DNA of 64,000 bases from Phytophthora hibernalis (GCA_012656075.1 JAAKBF010000009.1:1612001-1676000); one strand, 5' to 3'; positions 21,292 through 33,280 are shown, counted from the stretch's first letter. The notes: generated by a model from the sequence alone, not told the origin. Program-made: numbers and translations.

Positions 21292-22770
21292 CTAGAGCAG
21301 TTTCAATCGCTCGGTGATATCGGCGATGCTGGCGCCAGCAGAAATCATAGGCTGGATGATGTCAGCCCGGATGCGCATTCTCCTGAGCTCCAGTTCCTGT
21401 TCAGCGAGGACTTCGCGCGTCTTCATCTCGCGGTGTAGCAGCTCCAATTCACGCTGTTGGAGTTCTTTCTCCCGGTACCACTGGAGCTGTTCGAAGGCGA
21501 GCTGCTTCGCGGTGAGGAACACGCGCTTCCGCTTCAAATTCGACTTGCTGAGGTTGGTGTGAGACCAGTCGATCAGAGGCGGAAGGAGACCTTCAGGAGG
21601 ACCTGGTTCGTACCGACGGCTGTGTGGATCATAGGAAGGCTTCGATCTACGCTTGCCATTGCTGGATGCACTTGGTTTCGGATCCACAGAAGGAAGATCG
21701 ATGTCGCTCAGTCCATAATCGCTGTCACTGAGACTGCGTTGGCGCTGGAGGCTGATCGAGTCTTGAGATTTCGGATCATTCCTGCGCGAATCCAGTAATT
21801 GCTGCCGCTGCGAAACAACCTCAGCAATTGCCGAGCGAAGGATTCCGGAACGGTACTTTGGGTCGGTTTGCGACTCGGAACCTGCTTCGAAGTCGTACTG
21901 CGCACCATGGCAGCATTCTTCGCTTTGTGTCGAGGTGTCGAACGCGGCGTCTTGCTTTTAGGCTGCGCAGGTTGCGAAACAGATCGCCGCCTGTTGCCTG
22001 AAGATGTCTTCAGGCTACCAGTTCTCAGACTTGGAGCATCCTCATCGTTTCTCGGCGAATCTCGAGCTGCATCGGATCCGGCTTGAGTGGTTTGAGTGGG
22101 TGACACGACCACCTCCACTTGCTCCGGTTTATCTGAAGTTGCGTTCTTGTGAGCAGACTTCATCACATTCCCCGTTGCTCGTTTCTTAGCTCTGGTAGAT
22201 CTGCGTCCAACCGGCAGCTCCTCGTCCACTTCTTCCACGTCCGACGCCAGCCCACTAAAGCCTTGGGTCGTCTTGTCCGTGGGCGTCTCTTCCACCGTCT
22301 TCTCCTCTCCACCCTCCGCTCCCTTCATCGCGTCCCTGTCACTGTTCTCACACGAATTGCTAAAGTCACTCTCTGACACCACGTCATCGTCTCCGTCAGG
22401 GCAAAAACGAGCTTCACGTACGTTGGTTGAGCGTTGCTCGGACGGTTCTCCTGCTCCTCGCTCCTTTCGGTCGCAACCCCCGGTCCTTGCGCTTGTACAT
22501 CGTCTGGAGCCTCGAGAAGTGGCGACATCTGCGCTGCTTCTCGCCCAATGACACGTCGGCGCTGGCTGTGCAGCGGAAGTTCAGCAGGTAGTGCTTGAGC
22601 ATCTGCTTGGCGTGTCTGGCGTCCCAATTGGCGTGAGGCAGCGCGTGGTTCACGAAGTTGGCGAGCTCCTGATCCTCGCGCGTGGACGGGGAGAACGGAG
22701 CTGCCGCCGTGACGCGCGAGAAGTTTTCGCCCTGTTCGAGCCACGACACGATGACGTCTCGCACCTCCAT
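21292..22770 (-). CDS. Coiled-coil protein with N-terminal WLEQ/helical domain (copy B)
   Basis: Paralog of the preceding gene. The N-terminal domain starts MEVRDVIVSWLEQGENFSRV and has WDARHAKQMLKHYLL and CRHFSRLQ. A likely 49-nt intron (GTACGT donor, CTGAC branch-like word, CAG acceptor, about 22361-22409) joins it in frame to a basic linker (SDFSNSCEN, later RRSTRAKKRATG). The C-terminal part has LRSAIAEVVSQRQQLLDSRR and a coiled coil ending ERLKLL. A second frame change around 21850-21960 looks like one lost base. The two paralogs lie head to tail, about 175 bp apart. Biochemical role unknown. Confidence 0.5.
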
Positions 22771-22820
22771 GCTTTGTGTTAAGCTTACTAGAAGTATCCA
22801 ATTGAAGTTGAAGCGACGCG

Positions 22821-23478
22821 ATGGACGAGGTGCTGCTGGCGGTCGAGAGCTCGGACCCCGTGGTGGCGAGGCTGGTGGCGTTCTTGGCTGAAGGTTTGAT
22901 TGGGATGGAAGGTGGAAGGTGTGGAGACTGAGAGATTGTTGCTATGCAGAGGAAGTGGAGAGCAAGTTGTCGGCGTTTGTGACGAGGTGGGAGATGCTAC
23001 TGGAATGGAGATCGTAGTGACGAATTACACAGCGAATTGTTCTGTTCGCAGACACGCGGCTACTTGTTGTGGCGTGGCAGCGGATGAGGAACATGGCCAC
23101 CAAGTGCACGAGCTCTTTCGAGTGCGTTGTAGATGGCTTGGTGGTTGGTTGATTGTTGATTGTCGTTGGTGTTGTAGAGTTACGAAGAAGTGTTTGAAGA
23201 CGTCATTGCGACCTTCCTCCGCCAAGAACAGGTGAGTCTGAAGCAGGACCTGTCTATCGTCAACTACGCGTTCACAAGTGGTTGTTGTCGACAGCTTTCA
23301 CCGGATGAGTTTTTGCGCACTGTCGAGTGTTGCAACGCAGTCCCAAGCATGAGGATGCAACGGGAAACCTGCAATTGCTCTTGTCCGCGCTGGATTTCGA
23401 GGCCTTCTGCGAGCTCATGACGCAGGAGGCGATCCAAACTCAGGTCGCGCTCAAAGCTGCCGAAGACATGGGACTTTG
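22821..23478 (+). CDS. BART-domain protein (ARL2BP/CFAP36 type)
   Basis: About 140 residues in five short exons: 22821-22893, 22950-22986, 23052-23121, 23178-23231 and 23295-23478. The joined product begins MDEVLLAVESSDPVVARLVA, continues ADEEHGHQVHELF and SYEEVFEDVIATFL, and ends with LDFEAFCELMTQEA. This spacing of helices matches the BART domain, which binds ARL2/ARL3-type GTPases and occurs in the ciliary protein CFAP36. One base appears lost in the C run at 23342-23344, needed to join VPKHEDATG in frame. Splice sites were chosen by frame and consensus and deserve transcript support. A flagellar or ARL-pathway role is likely but inferred. Confidence 0.6.
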
Positions 23479-23694
23479 AACATGCCGTGCAAATACAAAG
23501 TGGTGCTTGATATTATACCCAATTAGTTCCAGCCTCATGCTTCCTGTCAGCACGGTGGCAAGCAAAGCTACAAACATGTACATACATCACTCAGGTGTCG
23601 TCCATCTGAGGGGCGGGGAGCTTACTATGCATAAGATACACACGCGCTCAGCCCGCCACTTGCGTTGACGCTATTTCCAATGATAACGTTCGCT

Positions 23695-26052
23695 CTAGAA
23701 GCCGTCCATGTCCGCGAGTTCGCGCTCAAGAATTTCCTTGTCGCTGTTCATGGTCAGCTCGTCTAGCTCGATGTCGTCCACATTCATGTCGGACGGGCGG
23801 ATCTTAGGGCTGCCGTGAGTCAAACTGTGCTTACGCATCTGGTGCAGCGCCGGCAACAGGTCCGAACACTTCCGCGTGATACGCTTTCTGGGCTCCGCTT
23901 CATCAGTGCTGCTAAATGCTGACGCGCGAGTCTCGTCCATCCATGGGTGAGTCAGAATGCCTGTAGCAGTGAGACGCTTCGTACGATCCACTGTCAGCAG
24001 TTCTGACACCAAGTCCTTGGCTTCATCGGACACCTCGTCCCAGTACGGCGCTTCAAACTCGTACTCGGCCTTCACCACCTTGCCCAGCACTGTCGCGTGG
24101 TTTGCACCTGGGAAGGGTGGGTACCCACACAGCAGGATGAACAAAATCACGCCGAGACTCCAGCAGTCCACCTCAGCTCCGTACGGCTCGCCCTGTACCA
24201 CTTCAGGAGCCACGTAGCCCGGGGTACCACACGCAGTGCCGCGACGCGACCCGTTCATGGGTCTAGCGAAGCCAAAGTCAGCGATCATCACCTCGGCACC
24301 AGGTGCTGAGGTTTTCAGCAGAATGTTCTCGGGCTTCAGGTCGCGGTGAACAATACCGCGCGAGTGGAGGTAGTCGATGGCGCCCGCAAGCTTCCGCATG
24401 AGCACGCGGGCATCTTCCTCCGTATAGCTTTTGCGCTTCACGAGATCGTCGAACAGCTCGCCTCCTGTACACAGCGGTGTCACGATGTAGTAGTATCTGT
24501 TCTCCTCAAAGTAGTCCAGCAGAGGCACGATGTTCGGGTGGTTGAGACTCGACATGACCTCCACCTCCTGCTTGAGCGAGTGCACATCCTGAGGACCCAG
24601 GCCCGCCTTGGCAATACACTTTACTGCAACTTGTTTCCGCGTCTCGCGGTGAGTTGCAATGTGCACCACCGAGAAGGCGCCTGACCCGAGCTTCCGTCCA
24701 AGCTTGTAAAACCTGTGGAATGACGCGAGGTCCACGTTGTTCAGCGAGCGGTTGCTGCCACTCGACTCGATACTTCCAGCTGAGTTCTGACGCATAACGT
24801 ACGTCGTGGGGCTCGCAGGGTCGGCGCCTGGCTGGTGGGTTCCTGTCCCGACGACACGGTCTGCAGAGCCTTCATGATATTAGCATATGCCGTCTTCACG
24901 TGGGTCGTCCAGATAGTCTCCGTCTGCTCCAGCTTCACCTCTCCCGCCGTCGCAATGAGCTTCTTGATGTAGCCGCTGTTCGCGCCGTCCTGCACTTCCC
25001 TAGAATCTGGTCTAGGATGTAGATCATCTCGTCTTCCTTCTTACAGTCGTACATGTCCCGGATCAAGTTGGCGAGCACCGGGAAGTCCTGCTCCACTGTC
25101 CGTCCAGCCTGCGAGGCCGGCGACAAGGCAGCAGGTCCGCTGACCGTCGAGCCGCACTCCCCACCAGACCCAGCGATCTGGTGGACGCCGTGCCCACGAC
25201 TTTCTGTCCGTAGCGGTAGTTGCTGTACTCGTTGTTCACAATATAGTGAAGAATACCGCGACCCAGCTTGGCCGGACTCTCTCCTTCGATCCAGCGTTGC
25301 AACGCGCGGATCCACCGCTGGCGCTCCGCCTCCTTGCTGGCCTGCAGGTAGTACAACACGACGGGTCCGTCCTCCATGCGTCTCGCGTCCAAGTTGCTCT
25401 CTTTGCGGTGCTGGAAGCAGTTGCCGCCCGTGCTGCTGAACGTGATGGCGCTCCGGGACGTCACATCGCCGCCTCCGCTTCCGCGCAGCCCCAAGCGACG
25501 CGAGCGTTTGCGTGCCACGAGCACGAAGCAGAAGGGGTGGTGCTTGAAGGCGTCCGTGGACTCCACGCGGATGGCGTCGGCTCTGTTGAGCTCCATCTTC
25601 AGCAGCTTCTTCTCCAGCTGCGCCAGGTCCTTCTGCTGCTGCTGGCGACCGGCCGCGTACGGGTTCTTCCTGTACACTTGGAGCGCGCTACGGGACAGCA
25701 CCAGGTGCCTCGGCAGCCACGTCTTAAAGAACTGGCCACGCTTGTTCAACGCGCCGCTGAGAATGACCTCATGGCCGCCGCCAGTGGCGCCTGCAGTCAC
25801 GCCGCCCGTGCTGCTGAGTGCTGTGCGCACGCTTTCGATGGTACCCAAGTGCTGGTACACGGGAGCAGGTGGCGCGGAAACCGGCGCGGGATGACGTCGA
25901 CGACGCGCCTCGGGACTGCACAGACGGTCGGAGGAGCCGCCCACGAGCTGCTTGCGGCGAAGACTCGACTGGCGGTCGGTGGCGGGCACGGAGGCGCGCG
26001 TCTGCTGCAGCAGTAGAGCCGTGGAGGGCGCCCCGGAGTCGTGCGTCTTCAT
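23695..26052 (-). CDS. PH-domain CaM-type Ser/Thr protein kinase
   Basis: Best read as one protein of about 785 residues. The N-terminal third has a PH domain (SGALNKRGQFFKTWLPRHLV ... RQRWIRALQRWIEG) that would bind phosphoinositides at membranes. A helical middle region follows (FPVLANLIRDMYDCKKEDE; GYIKKLIATAGE). The C-terminal kinase (23695-24795) is complete: LGSGAFSVV, VAVK, IVHRDLKPEN, IADFGFAR, GYVAPE and HPW at its end, typical of the CAMK group. A tail of about 70 residues follows. The parts are separated by three one-base losses: C run 25159-25162, C run 24998-25000 and G run 24818-24820. If these are real, the kinase would be a separate ORF starting MRQNSAGS. Oomycetes are known to have PH-linked CAMK kinases, which supports the fused reading. 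Confidence 0.8.
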
Positions 26053-26956
26053 GGCGTTTTCTCTACTGGAATATGGAAATGGCGGTTGACAGCAAAGAGG
26101 ACATGGTTTGTTGGGGGTCTGTTTATATATAATATATGGTTAATGTGATATCTGTGAGTGATGATATTGTGGTGGGAAATCGGTTTTGTATTGTACGTTG
26201 TTTGGTTAGTGGAAGTGTTGTAATAGCTGATGGTCGGTATTAGACTTGGCAAATGGAGGCGAAGTCGCGACGGAAAAGTCCATAGAAAGATTACGATGTC
26301 GTGAAAAGCTGGGTTTTAGCCTGCGATCTGGCATAGTTGGAAGTCTATTTTGGGCGAATCGGGTGAGGCAAAAATTCAACGACGCAAGGGGATTGGCTGA
26401 ATGAGTTATGAAACCTACGCTGATTCATGCGGTGTAGGGTCCGCCCCAATAGTCAGGAACTGATACGACCGTCAGACGGCGCGGCTACTGAACAGTTTGG
26501 CGCGCGAATGAGGCCGTCGTCGACCGACCAAGGCACTTCATCGTCGGACAGAACGGCCACAGACAACCACGCACGATCTGGATAGGGCGGCGCAGAGCTT
26601 GGCGCAAGTAGAGCTGGCCTTTGTCTCCTGCGTTGGGGCTTTCGCAGTCTGCGATGGCAGAAAGCATTTTCGCAGCAAACGGAGCTTTTTCCGATCTTCA
26701 ACTGGCAGTCCGCGGCCCTATGTTCCCGTGTGACTGATTCCGGTCACATGTCTGCAGCTTTGCCTTCGCTTCCTTCCGATGAAGTTCTCCATGGTGGCTG
26801 CTTGGTGTTTGTCTGTTGTCTGTCGGCGTCCTCAAGTTAAAGTCAACTTCAACCATCACGAACGGCGGGTTCCTGGTCTCGATTTCCACTATTGATTGCA
26901 GCAACTTACTATCTCGCTACTGTATGCTGTTCAGCCTAGGACAAAAGCTCCGAAGT
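26053..26956. other. Intergenic region
   Basis: Promoter of the PH-kinase gene and 3' flank of the WDR33 gene. The segment 26100-26220 is AT-rich. The ORF at 26453-26701 (minus) has no recognisable features. Nothing else is supported. Confidence 0.5.
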
Positions 26957-29157
26957 CTATCTTCGCCGAGGGTCTCGGCTCACTTTCTTCAGGTCGGGTT
27001 GGCCGGGAGCGTTCAGCATTCCAGGAGGACCCGGTGGTGGACCTGCACGACCTCCTGCCATGGGCGGCCACCCGTTCATAGGCGGTGGAGGCATTCCGAC
27101 GCCATTTCCAGGCTCGTCTTCGCGAGCACGCTTCATGCCGGCAAGAATGTGCGGCGGCGGCGGTGGAGGCACCAACAGTCCGGCTGCTGGGGGAGGAGGA
27201 GGCATCATGCCACGCGGAGGAAATCCTCGAGCGCTCAGCGGTGGAGGCGGGATGGCGCCACCTCCACCGGTGCTTATCGGAGCCATCGGAGCCCCAGGAG
27301 GACGAATTTGGCTGAGCAGCGCACTGATGGCACCGTTCCCGTCCATGGGGCAGTCCTGCTTCCAGTGACCCTTTTGACGACACTTGTGGCACGTGTACGA
27401 CGGAGGTGGCACCTTGGGCTCTGTGCAGTCCGAAATGTAGTGGCCTGGCACGTTGCAACGCTTGCACAGGTAGCCTTCAGGAGGAACCTTACGCTGCATC
27501 TGGCCGCTGGGGCCTTGCTGGTCCTTCGTGGGGCAGTCCTCGATCCAGTGGCCCTTGGTTCCGCAGCGGTTGCACGTGTACGACTCGGGCGGCGGGCGGC
27601 GACCACTATTTCCACGGTTGTCTGCGCCGGAGCTGTTGAATGTCTGGAAGTTGGCAGCGTTGATGGCACTGGAGCGGAGGCTGCTCGCGCCGTCCGCCAT
27701 ACCCGGCAGCACTTCTGCGCCGTCTGCGCCTTGACGCATATGCATCATACCATCACCAACATCATGCTCGTTCAGCACAGTCTGGCCGCCGTTATACTTG
27801 TCGTCCATCGGATCTCCCGGTCGATTGCGACACCAGAACTTCGTGCTGTGATCGTTGCTGTAGTTGATAGCAGCATTGAACAATAAACGAGTCAACAAGC
27901 TGCCTTCCAAGAGCGAGGTTGGAGATTTAGTGTACCGGTAAGCACATACCTTCCAGTCGCGACAACATGGCCAACAGGATGCCACTGTATATCCCAGACA
28001 GCTGTGTCGTGCGCCTGGGGAATGGAGGCCAGCGCGTTCTCCTTGCTGTATAGCGCAAAAAAATAACATGAGCATGAATATTGCAGCGCCACTCCTTCGA
28101 GCACACATAACGTACCCGACTTCCCAGTACATGAGCGATCCGTCGTACGAGCCACTGACAAAGAGACGCTCATACCACGGGTGCCATGCGATGGAGGTGA
28201 CCTCGCGGGCATGGCCCTTAAGCGTGGCAAACTCCTTGAGCATCCGGATGTCGTAGATCTTGATGAGCTGGTCCCGACTGGCCGTGAGCAGCCAGTTGCC
28301 GTTCGAGTTCCAGGCCACTTTGAACACCGTGTTCTTGTGTCCGTGCAGCGTGTTGAGACTGTTGCCCGACTTGGGGTCCCAGATCTTCACCAGGTTATCC
28401 TTACTGCCACTAGCCAGCAGACTCTTCTGCGGGTGGTAGGCCACACACTTGACGTCCCAGCCGTGGCCAGTGAGCACGCGCTCTTCGCGGCCGCTCTCAA
28501 AGTCCCAGATCTTGACGGTGGCGTCGTCCGAGCACGACACGAACTTGAAGTCCGTGGGCGAGAAGCTCAGCGAGCGCACGGCCTCTCTGTGTCCCTGCAG
28601 CAGCTGCACGTTGGTCATGCTGGACTGCCAGTACTTGATGACGCCGCCGTGGTCGGCCGTGACGAGCCAGTTGTCGTTGTGGGACCACACCATGGCGCGC
28701 ACGGCATCGTCGTGGGCCTGCAGGATGGTCTCGAAGTTGAAGGCCAGGCCGTTCCAGAGCGTGAACTCGCCCACCGAGTTGCCCGTGATGAGGCGGCGGC
28801 CCTCGGGCGTCCACGTGAGGCAGTTGACGGGGCAGCGCTGCTTGTTCGTGGAGCAGCGGCAGAACTTGGTGCACACGCAGGACGTCAGGTCGTCGTCCCC
28901 GGGTAGGACAGGGGCGGCAGCATCTGCTTCTTGTAGAACGAGTGCGGCGGCAGCGCATGGGAGCGAACACTGCGCGCCAGTACGAAGCGTCTCTGCGTCA
29001 CGTAGTTGATGAAGGTCGCGTTCGGGTCCACGCTCTTGCGCACGATGGGCTTCCGCATGCGCTTGTGAGGCGGCACCCCGCCCGCGTACTGACTCGAGCC
29101 AACGTCGTGCCCGCTCTTGAGCACCTGCGCCGGGTGCAGCTCCCCGTTCTCCTGCAT
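26957..29157 (-). CDS. WDR33: WDR33/Pfs2 pre-mRNA 3'-end processing factor with zinc knuckles
   Basis: The WD40 subunit of the cleavage/polyadenylation specificity factor that helps recognise the AAUAAA signal. Exons are 29157-28116, 28045-27960 and 27857-26957. Hallmarks are RKSVDPNATFINYVTQRR, then CPVNCLTWTPEGRRL, GEFTLWNGLAFNFETILQAH, seven WD repeats and FWCRNRPGD. After the propeller come three CCHC zinc knuckles (CNRCGTKGHWIEDC, CKRCNVPGHYISDC, CHKCRQKGHWKQDC) and a Pro/Gly-rich tail ending SRDPRRR. One base is lost in the C run at 28897-28900. Start 29157 is the first Met before conserved sequence; an upstream Met at 29337 is possible. Confidence 0.9.
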
Positions 29158-29392
29158 GAGCTTTCGGGTTTGACGCACTGGAGCGCGTCTGATGTGGGAC
29201 ACACAGGTGGAGTGATTACCGGTATTTTGGACGGTATGGCGAGTCTTGTTGTTGAAGATGCGGGACGTGTTGGCGCTCAAGAAGGTGTCGTCGGCTTTGC
29301 GGTTGTGTATACAGAGCACGCGACTCGGATTGAGCATTAAAGAGGTGGGGATTGGCGTAGTGGAGGTCGGGGTGACTGTGTGACTGAGAGTT

Positions 29393-30805
29393 TTGCTGCC
29401 TGCACAGCCGGAGCTGACGGACGAGACGTTCCGGAGTCTCTTGCTGGATCAACCGGATGAGGTTTTGGCGAAGTTTAAAACGCTGAAGCCTCAGGATATG
29501 TCCCAATGGAGTCATGAGCAACTTTGTTTTTTGATGGACGACGCGGGGTATGATCCGGCGGTGGCGGCACGCGAAAGCGAGTCCGGACTGTTCTTGGATC
29601 TGCACGCGACGCTGAGAGACCTGCGCAACAAGATGGAGGAAGGTACGTTTGCAATGCAAGGACGTGGTAAAGGGAAGCTTGTAAATGTAAACACCTGTAT
29701 TGTGTATTGGCAGAACATCAAGAGAACAAGTGTCTCTCTCCGACTGCTAGCTATATGATAGCAGTGGACGGCAGCCGTACGTACGTCCTGGGGGTTATGA
29801 TGCCGATCTGACTTTGTTGACTCACGTTTCGTAATTGTAGGTCAGTCGTATCTTGCATTCGAGTTGGCGGCGCGTCTGCGACGGCAAGGTCGGATTTCTA
29901 TCGTCAACATTGACGAGGAGTTCGCTGAAAGTCGCCAGCTCCCGCAGATTTCCAGCGAGTTCATCACTGAAGGTGTGTATCCAGCACGGGAACTCGTGGA
30001 TTGTAGAATCTAACTCGGATATGCGCAGAGTACAAGGCGCATTGTACCCGACTGCAATTGCCGACGAATCGGGTCACCATTAGCTACGAGAAGAACGATT
30101 CAGCCTCCAAGACTTCCGTTGCGCAGCAGCTTCTACGCATCGCTGAGCGAGAACGAATCGACTTCCTCGTTGTAGGATCCCATGGCAAAGGAGGACCATT
30201 GATCGATCAAGTACGACACGTCCCTTGGGAGGTGTTGCGCAGCACCTCGTCAATCCCAACGCTGGTCGTGCCACCTGCGCCGGTGAACTCTGTGATCAGC
30301 AAACAGTACGTGTTCGTGATTGCTGTGGACAAGTCGGTGATTGCAGCGCGCTGCCTCAACGCGACTCTCAAGCTGATGCGACCAGTGGATAGTTTACGCG
30401 TCGTTCACTTCTACGAAAAGCCGGTCGTCGGCGAATACGACGCACAGCCGTTCGAATGGTACCGAGACATCATCGAAGGTGTTCAGGTAAGCGAGTCTTC
30501 TCCAAGTCATCTCAACCTTCACATCACGTCCGTATATTCAATTTCCATAGATCAATGGAGAAGTGGACGTCCTGCCGGTGGAGAGCACGAACACGATAGC
30601 AGAGAGTCTGCAAACCTACGTATCTGTCCACGCTGCAGCCTACCTCATATTGGGTTTGAACGGCCAAGGCGCAGAAACAAAATTCCACGCCGACAACGAC
30701 CAAGACCCAATACAAGACCATTACACGGAGCATGGCAATCCCATTGGCCACCTCGCCTCCGCCATGCTCTTCTCGCCACGATGCACGTTATGCCTCTGCC
30801 CATAA
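29393..30805 (+). CDS. Universal stress protein (UspA)-like protein
   Basis: Exons: about 29393-29642, 29714-29776, 29841-29972, 30029-30486 and 30551-30805. The first coding exon lacks a clear ATG (PELTDETFRSLLLD is the earliest good sequence), so a short 5' exon is probably missing. After a helical N-terminus of about 80 residues comes a Usp fold: SYMIAVDGS at the first strand, FLVVGSHGKGG and TLVVPP (nucleotide-binding loop region), then a second, more diverged half starting VFVIAVDKS. Tandem Usp domains bind ATP or related nucleotides in many proteins; the role here is unknown. The gene is divergent from WDR33, with only about 240 bp between the first coding sequences, so they probably share a promoter. 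Confidence 0.75.
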
Positions 30806-31053
30806 TAGTTGCTTTCAACATGGTGTACCGGAATCTCGGTACATGCTCCAAATACAAGCCTCCAATTCCGATGGTCTCGCCAGCAGGAACCTCTGACACT
30901 TTATCCTCATCCCTCTCTTGTAACATCTCCAAATCCACCTGTAGCCTCAAATATCCCTTGCACACTCGTTCATCATCTTCGGGAGGATTTTGGTGGTGGC
31001 TCCTTGAGCGGGCGGTCTACAATCGCTCGCCGCTCACCGTACACCCCTCGAAC

Positions 31054-31816
31054 ATGTTGTCCCTCGTCCGCCGCTCCGGAGCTTTGGCGCGGCCCTCGGT
31101 CGTCCGCTGCGCCTCGTCGGCCGTCCCCGCCACGTCGTCGTCGTCACCTGTTGCGGCTGAGCGCGGCAACATCCAGGACCTGATGGCGGGCAACGCCACG
31201 GCCCGCAACGGCGTCGGTAGGAATTGGAGTCCCTCGTTTAAGGCTCCATCGGTCCCTCACCTTGTGCCTTTCGTAATCAGAATACGTCGTATCCCGTGTG
31301 GACGACCTCGTGAATTGGGGACGCAAGAGCTCGCTGTGGCCCATCACCTTCGGTCTGGCGTGCTGCGCCGTGGAGATGATGCACTCCGGTACGTCCATAT
31401 CAGATGTCCCTAATAATTGCACTTGGTCCCTCGTTTAACGTTTTAGTCCCTTGTTTGATGCAGCTGGTTCCCGGTATGACTTCGAGCGTATGGGAATGGT
31501 GTTCCGTGCCTCCCCTCGCCAGACAGACGTCATGATCGTGGCTGGAACGCTCACCAACAAGATGGCGCCAGCTCTGCGCCGCGTGTACGACCAGATGCCC
31601 GAGCCGCGCTACGTGGTTTCCATGGGCAGCTGTGCCAATGGCGGAGGCTACTACCACTACTCGTACGCTGTGGTGCGAGGCGTGGATCGCATCCTGCCCG
31701 TGGACATTTACGTGCCTGGATGTCCTCCCACGGCTGAGGCGCTGCTGTTCGGTCTCATGCAACTGCAGAAGAAGGTCAAGGGCAACAAGTCCCTGCTGCT
31801 GAAGCTGAGGAAGTAG
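31054..31816 (+). CDS. NDUFS7: Mitochondrial complex I subunit NDUFS7 (PSST/NuoB), copy 1
   Basis: Carries the N2 4Fe-4S cluster that passes electrons to ubiquinone. Exons 31054-31216, 31281-31388 and 31464-31816. The N-terminus is Arg/Ser-rich and acid-poor, as in a mitochondrial presequence (MLSLVRRSGALARPSVVRCA). Cluster ligands are visible: the CC pair in GLACCAVEMMH, C in MGSCANGGGYY and C in VPGCPPTAEALL. All frames are intact, ending LLLKLRK. Exons 2 and 3 have the same lengths as in the other copies, and intron positions are shared, so all arose by duplication of an intron-containing gene. Confidence 0.95.
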
Positions 31817-32032
31817 GCGGGTGCTTGGCTCACTGGCGGATGGAAGCGCTGGGATGGAAGTCTGTACCTGGAGCATCTGTATTAAGGTTGGGAGAAGACA
31901 CAAAAAGAAAATAAATTTGGATGAAGAACAAGCTGGAGAGAGACCAGAGTCGTACGTACCTCGAGTGCTTGGACTGGTTGCGATGATGACTACATGTACA
32001 CGTACTGCATCTGTCGAATAATTGGCCTTCCC

Positions 32033-32118
32033 GACAATTGTCTTGATGTGTTGTCCGGCCTCATACAGGTACAGAAGATCAAAGACAACAAGTCGCTATT
32101 GCTCAAATTGCATCAGGT
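32033..32118 (+). pseudogene. NDUFS7 3'-end relic
   Basis: Encodes GLIQVQKIKDNKSLLLKL, recognisably the last part of NDUFS7 (compare GLMQLQKKVKGNKSLLLKL). No upstream catalytic sequence remains. About 80 bp further on, 32199-32270 resembles the 3' flank of copy 1 (31911-31980), so coding tip and 3' flank were duplicated together and then decayed. Confidence 0.75.
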
Positions 32119-32513
32119 TGGCTTGACTTGCCGGTCAAAACTCAAAGTGAAGTCCAAGACCGCACTGGAAGCTGATACATTTACAGACAACAGAAAAATG
32201 AATTTGGATGAACAAAACACTGGAGAGCTGAAGTGTACGTACCGGTACCCTTGGACGCTTGGATTGGCTGTAGGATTTCATCGTGACGCAATCTTTAGTC
32301 CGAGCAATCGAGTTGGGATTTCATTGGGCTGCAACAGGTAAATTGGCATCATCTTCGTCGCGAGTAAACCGAGGTAATTCAACCTGCAATGCTGGACCAC
32401 TGCGATGTTCAATGCTCACTTCGACCTGGTATCAGGTGACGCCAACTCAATTCTGCTTTTGCTTGCTCGAGCGACTTTGGTGAAGTTTAGTTGACGCTGC
32501 TTCAATCTGAACG

Positions 32514-33280
32514 ATGTGGCGAATTGGCTCTGGGCTCCTTCGGCGTGGCTCGTTGGCCCCAGCGAAATTTGGTCGACCAGATATCTGCAACCGAGCCTTC
32601 CACGCTACAACTTCCACAGGCGAAGCAGAGGTTCAGCAGCGTGGCACCTTCGGAGATCTCATCGGTGGAAATGCTGTAGCTCGCGATGGTGCAGGTACGT
32701 GAGGCTGGATACAGTGCACATTCGTCGAATTCCTCACACTGATGTTGTTGTCTGCAGAGTATGCTGTGTCGCGGCTCGACGATCTCATCGACTGGAGCCG
32801 AAAAACTCTCTATGGCCGTTGAGCTTCGGACTCGCGTGCTGTGCTGTTGAAATGATGCACTCTGGTGGGTAAATCGATCGTTCCGCTCGTGTTTTATCTG
32901 CTAACCGGAATCTGCTTCGTCATCCAGCCGGCTCACGTTACGACTTCGAGCGCATGGGTCTGCTCTTCCGCGCCTCCCCGCGCTGCACCGACGTCATGAT
33001 CGTGGCCGGCACGGTCACCAACAAGATGGCACCCGCTCTCCGTCGTATCTACGACCAGATGCCGGAGCCGCGCTACGTGATCTCCATGGGGAGCTGCGCC
33101 AATGGCGGTGGCTACTACCACTACTCGTACGCTGTGGTGCGAGGCGTGGATCGCATCCTGCCCGTGGACATTTACGTCCCGGGGTGTCCTCCAACCGCTG
33201 AGGCTCTGCTGTTTGGCATCATGCAGCTACAGAAGAAAATCAAGGGCAACAAGTCACTGCTGCTCAAGGTCCGCAAGTGA
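32514..33280 (+). CDS. NDUFS7: NDUFS7 paralog, copy 2
   Basis: Exons 32514-32694, 32758-32864 and 32928-33280, the same structure as copy 1. The presequence is different in detail (MWRIGSGLLRRGSLAPAKFG). Exon 2 is one base short: the A run at 32801-32805 needs one more A to restore RKNSLWPLSFGLACCAVE. The CC pair, GSCANGG and GCPPTAEALL are otherwise present. Differences from the other copies include LLFRASPRCTDV, with an extra Cys. Probably functional if the lost base is an assembly error. Confidence 0.85.

Noticed and set aside
22801..22893. Shared bidirectional start for coiled-coil copy B and the BART gene as one fused gene
   Set aside because: They are on opposite strands with starts 51 bp apart; this is divergent promoter overlap only.
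30645..30965. 106-codon minus-strand ORF opposite the end of the Usp-like gene
   Set aside because: It overlaps a well-supported exon on the other strand and has no recognisable domain.
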